A DNA stretch of 64,000 nt from Merluccius polli (lineage: Eukaryota; Chordata; Actinopteri; Gadiformes; Merlucciidae): positions 221,001 through 285,000 of the forward strand of contig JAOPHQ010002282.1 of NCBI GenBank assembly GCA_030340625.1, in the 5' to 3' direction. A model generated the notes under the pieces. That model saw only the letters and a program-made list of their open reading frames with translations, was not told where the DNA came from and searched no databases. The translations under genes were made by a program, and so were the position numbers. Of the stretch, positions 56,855 to 64,000 are shown piece after piece (the first letter of the stretch is position 1; the number at the start of each line of letters is the position of its first letter).

Positions 56855-57165
56855 GGGTATGTGGAGTGTGTGTGGTTGATAGCTGGTCTACAGCCTCACC
56901 TGGCCTGAGTCAGACTGATTGGACTCTGGGCTGGGTGGGGCTGCACACCTGTGGTGCAGAGCAATCATGGCACCCAGGATAAACCAGCTATCACCACACA
57001 CATGATAGAGAGAGAGAGAGAGCGCCTCTGTCATGGCCGCATACCATCTGCTCGGCGTATACCATCATGCCATCTCCAATAAATGCATCTTTAAATCAAC
57101 CTGTGTCCTGTGTCGGAGGGCCCCAGCAAAAGCCACTAAGGTGGTGTGTGGCAGTAGCATGTTGT
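56855..57165 (+). repeat. LTR-like dispersed repeat, inverted partner of 38415-38745
   Basis: Shares ordered blocks with the complement of 38415-38745, including GAGCAATCATGGCACCCAGG, CCAATAAA and GTGTCCTGTGTCGGAGGGCC. An internal GA run (57006-57024) is private to this copy. Confidence 0.6.
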
Positions 57166-57420
57166 TGCCAATACCTTGCCATATTAAGAGGGCTCAAGAG
57201 AGTTGTAATACTGTAAAATTGTAAACAACGTAAATATACAATAAGTCTACCCATAATGACAACTCATTTCATGATTAATTACTCAACAATGACCATAAAA
57301 CCATTACTCCCAACATAACATTCTAATGCTCCCAAAATGGAGGCGGCCATTGCAGTGTGACGTTGTGATGTGTAAGCCCTATAGCAGGCAGTTGGCCTAC
57401 TTACCACAATGGCCAGGTTT

Positions 57421-57451
<31 letters not shown>

Positions 57452-60000
57452 TAATATCCTTTTTGTTTTGGCTGAATCATCCATTCACATTTGTCTACGT
57501 TTGTGTGTCGAATAAAATGTAGTCCCTTCACAGGTTTGTTGATTTTACTTTTTGTGATTGCCAACATTTAATTTCACCATTTCGTCAAAAATAAAACATT
57601 ATACTAGAAAAGTACAAGCACCTTTGAGACTGGACAGTATTTAATATTTACTCTGTGTGTGTGTGTGTGTGTGCAGTTGGTCTTCTTCAGAGGAGGAGCA
57701 GGTTCAGCAGGGGCGGAGTGCTCTACATGCATCCGTCCGACCATTGAATTATTCAGCCTTATGAATCATTGAGCCCTGTGCTTTTTAAGGCCCCTTGTCT
57801 CAGAGTTCCAGAAAGCACCAGTGAACCCTTCTGGGTGAGCACAGGAGGAGGAGGAGGAGGAGGAGGAGGAGGAGGAGGATTGAGCCACTCTCTGCTTTCA
57901 GCTCCGAAAGATGGAGGACAAACTAACGCTGGCCAATGTGTTTTAAAAAAACAAGCCAGCAGCACTCACTCACACACTAGTACAGTTAGTTGACACCTTG
58001 TGCAAAACATATAGGATATACACTGACATTATTGGTTTGAAATTGCTGAATGTTATCATATACGTTTATCACCTGGTATTTAAACATCCTAGCCACATCC
58101 GAGCTACTTATGCATAATTTACCACATCATTTATTTTTATTTTCATCCTATTTACATTTTTTTGGAATGGTGAATCTCACCACTGCTGATGGCTATGCGG
58201 TACCTTGCAAAAATCCATTGAAAAGCTAATCCAAAAGAAACATAAATTTTTCTTATCATTTTAAAGATCAATGTTTTCATTTTCATGTGTATGCTCTGAA
58301 TGATTAATGCATCCCTCTTTCGTTTCCTTTATCAAAAATATGTATTACCATCGTCCATTAAAACATTTTACAAATCATTAAAAACATACAAAGTAACATT
58401 AAAAATATAATATATTAAAGCCACGGACTCCTGTGATGCTGTGTGGTAGCCAGACTGTGCACGGTTGTACTGTGTGGACACTGCAGGTGGCATCAGCTTA
58501 GCAGAGAGAAACATGGGGCCAGGCGTCACTTCTCTTCTGATGAGCCAGGATCTAGGGTTAGACGCGACACACTATCCTACCACCCCACTATTCTATCCTA
58601 CCCCCCACCAACCACACTATCCTACCCCCCCCCCCCCCACACACACACACACACACACACTACTCTATCCTACCCCCATGTACTCTATTGTATTGATTGT
58701 CTCATACTTGTCTGTTTGATGGTCTCCAACATCTCCGTCTCTGACTTTTAGAATTGGTGCTCAGGGCACACATGCCCACACACACCACATGAACAAAATG
58801 CACATGATGCATGTGTGAGTCTTAAATGGATCTTTGTCTTACTAATTGAGTGAATGAATCTAGGGTTTACATAATTTCACATTTCTAGAAAATGATTATT
58901 GTCCATCCATCCATCCATGTATATCCATGATCCATCCATCCATTTATCTATCTGTAGGCCACGTTAAGGTTAAATACTTGGATCAGGGCAGAGCTGTCCC
59001 TGGTCCTGGAGGTCTGGTCTCTTGCAGTGTGTTGTTCAAAGAAAGTGATCCAGCGCTCCCGAGACACTGGATAGCTATCTAAGGTCGCTGTGTTATTGGC
59101 GTGCTGCCTACATACGGCAGGCTCCGCACTGCTCACTCTGTCTATAAGCTAAACAGCCTATAGGCTACCTTTCATTGAGATCTCACAGAATGACTTTTTT
59201 AAAAATGTTTTTAATGTCATTTAAACATGGGGTTAACACATGAAACGACGGTGTGTTGTGTTATTGAGTAGAAATGCACTCGAAAACGATGCACTGTTTT
59301 GCTGTACGGCAAACGTATTACCTGCCAAGGCGGTGCATTAATAACCGCGACCACATGCACGCGTCGCTTCGATTTATAGTCCGAATATTTTAGTTGACTA
59401 GACACGCCTTCGAATAGGGGATGTATATTTTTTTTATAAGCAAAATGGTTTGACGGAAATAATGGGTGGGAGCAAGCCAGAATACAAGTCTAGGTTTCAG
59501 CCCGTGGTGGTGGGAGGGAGAGCTCTCTCCGTCCATTAATTTCCAAATGTCTGCTGCTAAGAATAGCCGTCCCCCACCTCCCCGTTTCTAACAAACGCAC
59601 ACAGAGACGCGCGTACGCGCCTCCATCTCGTCTGGTTCCTTCATGCGCACGCGCCTGTTTGCGCGCAATCTCCCCTCAGCTGGGTTGCAGCTGTGTATCA
59701 ATGAATTATTATGATTGTGATTATTATTATTATTATTACACGAGCAGCACGATGCCCTGTCACACACGCGCGCATGCACGCGCACAGACGCACACAGTCA
59801 GACTCTTGATCGTGAAAAGCAAACAGCACCTGGTAGACCTTGAAAGAAACACGGACGATAGCATACCGTACGTCAACAGCCGTGTCCGCTATGTGTCTCT
59901 GATTTTTTTTTAAAACAGTTACTATCGATCCCGCGCCGGTAAAGACTGGCTTTACCGGACGGGTGTGTGTCAGTGTGTGTGTGTGTGTGTGTAAGATGGA
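57166..60000. other. Upstream intergenic region with microsatellites
   Basis: No gene recognised. Simple repeats: TC run 57419-57447, GT run about 57653-57673, GGA run about 57845-57880, C run plus CA run about 58627-58661, ATCC repeats about 58905-58945, and TTA run about 59718-59738. Reading frames across the GGA and CA runs are low-complexity artefacts. The region leads into the 5' end of the calcium-channel gene, so enhancers or promoter parts may lie here but none can be named from sequence alone. Confidence 0.5.
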
Positions 60001-60089
60001 CCTAAAAATAAACAAGTGTCGGAATATGCCGCCACCCGTGGCAATAAGGTATCGCATATAAGTTGGGGGAGAAGCGAGCGTGAGAGTGT

Positions 60090-60103
<14 letters not shown>

Positions 60104-60120
<17 letters not shown>

Positions 60121-60127
60121 GGGGGGG
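60104..60127. repeat. 24-base G run after a GT tract
   Basis: TGTGTGTG followed by 24 consecutive G on the + strand, then CGCGTGCG. It is a strong G-quadruplex candidate about 1.7 kb upstream of the channel start codon. The exact length is likely polymorphic or error-prone in assembly. Confidence 0.9.
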
Positions 60128-60302
60128 CGCGTGCGTCATGTGCTGCGGCTGTACTGGCCTCGTACGCGCGCTCCTGGGCGGCGCAGAATCGATCTCGCTC
60201 CCATTATAGTTCAACTACAAACCGTCAAGGAGCGGTTTTTTTCTTTTCTTTCTTTTTTTTTACAATCGGACCGCCTGTTTGATATATAGACACTGCTGGA
60301 CT

Positions 60303-60415
60303 GATTCCGAAAAGAAAACTCCCTTTCCCTTTTTTTTTTTTTTTCTCTTCCATCCATTCAGTCATCCTTCAACCCCCCCCCCCCCCCCCCCCACCCCCCC
60401 CACCGCACCCCCCCG

Positions 60416-60462
<47 letters not shown>

Positions 60463-60509
60463 GCACTTCTTGAGGGGGAGAGAGAGAGAGAGAGAGAGAG
60501 ACTTCTTGA

Positions 60510-60570
<61 letters not shown>

Positions 60571-60602
60571 AGAAAGAGTGGGAGAGACACACGGTGAGAG
60601 AG

Positions 60603-60640
<38 letters not shown>
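60303..60640. repeat. Long polypyrimidine/polypurine tract
   Basis: A T/C-rich block with a C run (about 60322-60415) switches abruptly to GA repeats (about 60418-60640), with a few interruptions such as CGCACTTCTTG. Such strand-asymmetric tracts can form triplex (H-DNA). Low-complexity frames here (Ser-Leu or Arg-Glu repeats) are not genes. Confidence 0.9.
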
Positions 60641-60642
<2 letters not shown>

Positions 60643-60875
60643 ACGCTGCGAGGACAATCCGTCGGACGGAGGTGGCACCGAGGGGCGAGGAGGTAACGGA
60701 CTGTGTCGGAGGAGCAGCCCTCACCGAGACCCTGACGCCGGGCGGACGAGCGGCCGTCATCCCGTCTCCTTCGCCATCGCTGCTCTCCGCGGGTCCCTCC
60801 ATCCGCCTCCAGGTACCAGGAGGAGGTGATCCCGGCTCCAACAAGGTGGACGGATGCCATTGGATGCGTTTGACA
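60640..60875 (+). promoter_or_regulatory. CpG-rich segment, possible promoter/5'UTR of the channel gene
   Basis: Unlike its surroundings this stretch is CpG-dense (CCGTCGGACGG, GACGCCGGGCGGACGAGCGG) and follows the GA tract. It lies about 1 kb upstream of the start codon on the same strand. A transcription start or 5' noncoding exon here is plausible but unproven; no TATA box is evident. Confidence 0.35.
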
Positions 60876-61632
60876 CAAACGGATTCACCACCGGTCCTCG
60901 CCTGCTGTACCGACGACGACATTTGAAGGAAAGCGAAATTCTCTCTTTTTTTCTATTTAATGTGAGCGCAGTGGAATGTGATTTTTTTGTGGGGGTAAAT
61001 GTCATATTTTACGTGATGTCAAGGTGGTCCTTTTTTTTTCTCAATATGACAGTAAGGTGGCGGGAGGCATATTATAGCCGTACACTGTAGGCTATCAAAC
61101 ATTGCGGATGTCTCCAAATTAAATAAATAACAGTAATGCTACCTTTTTTTCAATCTTAAAAATAAGCAAGACCACGATCAAAATACAAAGTTTAACGCTG
61201 CTGTCCCCGGACTATGCTTACGATTTGTTTAATTTGGCGTGGGCATCGTCATAGCCTATCCGAATTAGCGTAAAGATAAATGTCCAATCAATTGCCGCTC
61301 TGCTGTTTGATGCGTTAAAGATGCCATGACATGTTTTCACGACGGTCCATAATCTGCCAAGGGAATAAGCCAAGGTGATGCAGACACGAGGCCGAACCAC
61401 ACGAGAACATGAAACGTTGATGTCGGCCCATACATCTCCAGTGATGTCATTTTGGGGGGCGGTAAATACATCCTAAAACACAACGTACCGCCTGGACACG
61501 GTGAGGGCCACCGCACCACCATTGCGCTCAGCCAAACCCACCGCCCATTCATTTTCCTCACCCGCAACTGGCCCGTCGGCAGAAACACAAAGGGCATACA
61601 AATATACACTCCCTGTGTCTACCAAAGCCAAG

Positions 61633-61657
61633 CCCCCCCCCCCCCCCCCCCCCCCCC
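61633..61657. repeat. 25-base C run in the 5' region
   Basis: Uninterrupted C run about 155 bp upstream of the start codon, probably within the 5'UTR. It could form an i-motif, or a G-quadruplex on the other strand. Confidence 0.9.
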
Positions 61658-61811
61658 TTGACGGATCGGATCACCTCTACGGCAGAACCTGTAGCCGGCA
61701 CAAGGAGCACCGCTGCACGTACTGATCCAGATGATATGTAATGTGGTATAGCTGCGCCGCTCAGCATTGGACCCCCGCTCCGCCGCTTCGTGAAGATCGC
61801 TTGTTGAGAGG

Positions 61812-62149
61812 ATGGCTCGGTTCGGAGACGAGGTACCGGCCAGGTATGGCGGCGGCGGCCCAGGCGGAGGAGGAGGCCCCGGCGGTCGTGGCGGTAGCAG
61901 GCAAGGAGGACCCCACGGACACGGACATGGACACGGACACGGACACGGGCACGGGCACGGACACGGGGCCCCCGGAGGGCCCGGGGCCCAGAGGGTGTAC
62001 AAGCAGTCCATGGCGCAGAGAGCCCGGACCATGGCGCTGTACAACCCCATCCCGGTCCGCCAGAACTGCTTCACGGTCAACCGCTCGCTGTTCATCTTCA
62101 GCGAGGACAACTTCGTGAGGAAATACGCCAAAAAGATCACCGAATGGCC
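61812..62149 (+). CDS. cacna1a: Voltage-gated calcium channel alpha-1A (Cav2.1), exon 1
   Basis: Encodes the cytoplasmic N-terminus (112 residues plus two bases of the next codon) of a Cav2 pore subunit, the P/Q-type channel that triggers presynaptic transmitter release. The start MARFGDEVPARYGGGG and the conserved block QRARTMALYNPIPVRQNCFT, NRSLFIFSEDNFVRKYAKKI, TEWP match CACNA1A better than CACNA1B (MVRFGDE) by memory of the families. The ATG has A at -3 and G at +4. Residues 13-33 are Gly-rich, and 35-52 are nine His-Gly dipeptides from a GGACAC-type hexamer repeat that I do not recall in mammalian orthologues. The exon ends inside the Pro codon of I-T-E-W-P, where an AT-AC intron starts. 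Teleosts usually have two paralogues, and I cannot say which this is. Confidence 0.9.
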
Positions 62150-62158
62150 ATATCCTTT
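62150..62158 (+). other. U12-type AT-AC 5' splice site
   Basis: ATATCCTTT directly follows exon 1 (TGGCC|ATATCCTTT), the consensus of minor-spliceosome AT-AC introns. There is no GT at the conserved exon end. AT-AC introns are known in voltage-gated sodium and calcium channel genes, which fits this gene. Confidence 0.88.
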
Positions 62159-62328
62159 ACCCACCTGCGGTGGTGTCACACAGGGTAAGACGGGGTGACA
62201 GTGTGGGTGGGAAAAGGTGGACTACTGTATGGCGCTGACATCACCTGAGTGTTTAAATCGTCGTTGAGGGGTGAGCAGGTGGAAGGCCACAGCATACACA
62301 ACGTGTTGACTACTGTCCCTGTGTGTGC

Positions 62329-62373
<45 letters not shown>

Positions 62374-62551
62374 CTCCAAGCAATCGAAGCGGCGCCAGGC
62401 CTCGATGACTTATAACCGAAGTCTATTGAACGCTGTTTCTGAAGGTGGTATTTATTGTTTCCAGACGCTAACGAACAGAGAATGGCCAATTACTGCTATT
62501 GCCACGGGAGGCTCGGGAACCAGCCGCTGTTATGAGGCTATTTATCACTAT

Positions 62552-62618
<67 letters not shown>

Positions 62619-62808
62619 TGTTATGTTATTGTGTGCGTGCGGAGTTGCTACATGTTTCAGATGCCTAGTGCGTGTGTGTGTGTGTGTGTGTGTGTTGCTG
62701 ATGTCAGTGTGCATGTTAAGCCCAGCCCCTCAAACTGGGAGACAAGAGAGGAGGGGGAGGGGAGGGGATGACACGGAAGAGTAGAGAGAGCGAACGAGGT
62801 GTGCGTTA

Positions 62809-62853
<45 letters not shown>

Positions 62854-63365
62854 CGCAGGTGTGCGTGCCACCTGGAAATAATGTATGAATATACGGTCAC
62901 CTGTATCTCTCTTCGAAAGACACTTGTTTCGGGTTGTGCTGTTGCGTGTGTGTGTGTGTGTGTGTGCGCGCGCGGGTTTTAGAGCGCGCCTGTGACGACG
63001 GAAAGGGCCCTAATGATTCTATTGATTCGTGCTGATGTTTGAGCCGTGACATAACACACACTAATTGGGGAAATGCAAGCGCTACTTATGGCGTTTTCCC
63101 CCGTACGTCGAATGGATTCACACAGACTGCGAGTCAAGTAGAGACCCCCGTTTCCTCATTCTTCCTGTAGGCATCCTTGAGCAAGATACACATACCTGCT
63201 CATTCATGACATGTGGATTTACTGTAAGTCAGTTTGGATAAAAACTAAAGACTAAAGCTACTGCTGATTGACTAAACAGTGAGTAGAGGTAGAGGAACAG
63301 GGAAGGTGTGTGTGTGTGCGCATGCGTGTGAAAGATGTATACATCTTTTTTTTAATTGCAATCGT

Positions 63366-63401
<36 letters not shown>

Positions 63402-64000
63402 CACATACATACAAACAAACACGCACGCGCACATACACACACACACACACACACTATTAAATGAGGGACCCCTCAATCATGTTCACTTCCTTCCTCTTGT
63501 TCAGCCATCGACCTGCTGGGGGCATTTTAATTACAAGAAAAGGGAATCTCTGGTTAAAGATTGAATGTGTCAGACAGTAATGTGCGTACGTGTATCCATA
63601 TGGACATACAGTATTGTGCCGATGTTTTGTGGCCGTAAAAGCCGTGGAGGTTGTGTGAATCTATTTGTTAATGAAGTGACACATTCGAACATGCTAACGT
63701 ATACATCAACAAACAGCGTGTGCTCTATTCGGATGTCAATCTGTTTCTGAAGTACATTATTGGGGATTTTATTTGGACAGCCTTGCATGTCGTTGTGAAG
63801 TTAAAGTGGAACTTGGCGACATTACTGCATTTTCATTCTCTCTTTCATTGTCTGTCCCTCAGGCTTAACCACATTGGCCTCAGTCACCGATAAGTCATTA
63901 ATAAAACACAAAACCAACCAAAAACATCATGCACAGGGTTTCAACCCTTTGAATGCAAGGACCTCAACCCTTTTCACCTTATTTTCAAAAAACGCCCACC
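62150..64000 (+). other. Intron 1 of cacna1a (5' part), microsatellite-rich
   Basis: No further exon is seen before the window ends. CG/GT run 62325-62371, CA run about 62555-62614, GT runs about 62671-62694, 62813-62848 and 62945-62966, and CA runs about 63368-63400 and 63436-63454. Reading frames through these are low-complexity. The intron continues beyond 64000. Confidence 0.8.

Noticed and set aside
60358..60922. Ser-Leu and Arg-Glu repeat proteins on both strands
   Set aside because: Translation of GA/CT repeats; low complexity, in overlapping frames, next to the channel promoter region.
62150..62198. Extension of cacna1a exon 1 to the stop at 62196-62198
   Set aside because: The residues after I-T-E-W-P diverge from the conserved W-P-P-F sequence, and a U12 AT-AC donor sits exactly at the expected exon end.

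Overview
This is a teleost-type fish genome window. The one clear host gene is exon 1 of a Cav2 calcium-channel gene (cacna1a-like, + strand, 61812-62149) at the right end. It is followed by a minor-spliceosome (U12) AT-AC 5' splice site. Almost everything to its left is transposable elements typical of ray-finned fish: PIF/Harbinger, pogo/Tc1-like and hAT MITEs, a piggyBac-like MITE, two Ty3/gypsy elements, BEL/Pao and LINE fragments, and a 5S-derived SINE. No bacterial-style operons, tRNA genes or CRISPR arrays were seen.

Layout. 1-357 is AT-rich repeat. 358-2489 is a decayed Harbinger element holding a pogo-type MITE. 2682-28220 is a second decayed Harbinger element, split by a nested stack of insertions. 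The key member of the stack is a long-TIR transposon (3598-27146, 4-bp GTAC target duplication). It carries a retroviral-integrase-fold gene reading inward from the left TIR and a HECT ubiquitin-ligase gene reading inward from the right TIR, both decayed. It was hit by an intact two-gene Harbinger (4567-8890), by a Ty3/gypsy chromovirus-type element (19635-25636), and by a noncoding segment of unknown nature around 10.2-17.1 kb. That segment in turn contains a second long-TIR transposon (10829-16211). This second transposon is apparently intact, with a six-exon integrase of 397 aa and a six-exon RING-finger protein of 343 aa. For both genes the predicted exons join without a frame break.

The two long-TIR transposons share one plan: a DDE integrase of the same broad family (shared C-terminal W-N-x-H...G-x-P-N-E-L motif) faces a ubiquitin E3 ligase gene (HECT in one, RING in the other). 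This is the best candidate here for an under-described system: integrase transposons with exchangeable E3-ligase modules.

28.2-39.6 kb holds further MITEs, LINE, SINE and BEL/Pao remnants and a decayed hAT transposase. 39606-46723 is a full-length Ty3/gypsy retrotransposon with two LTRs that look identical. Its 3' end and about 2.6 kb of flank are present as three near-identical tandem copies of about 3.44 kb (45884-56193). 57.2-61.8 kb is the repeat-rich upstream/5' region of the calcium-channel gene. 62.15-64.0 kb is its first intron, rich in GT/CA microsatellites.
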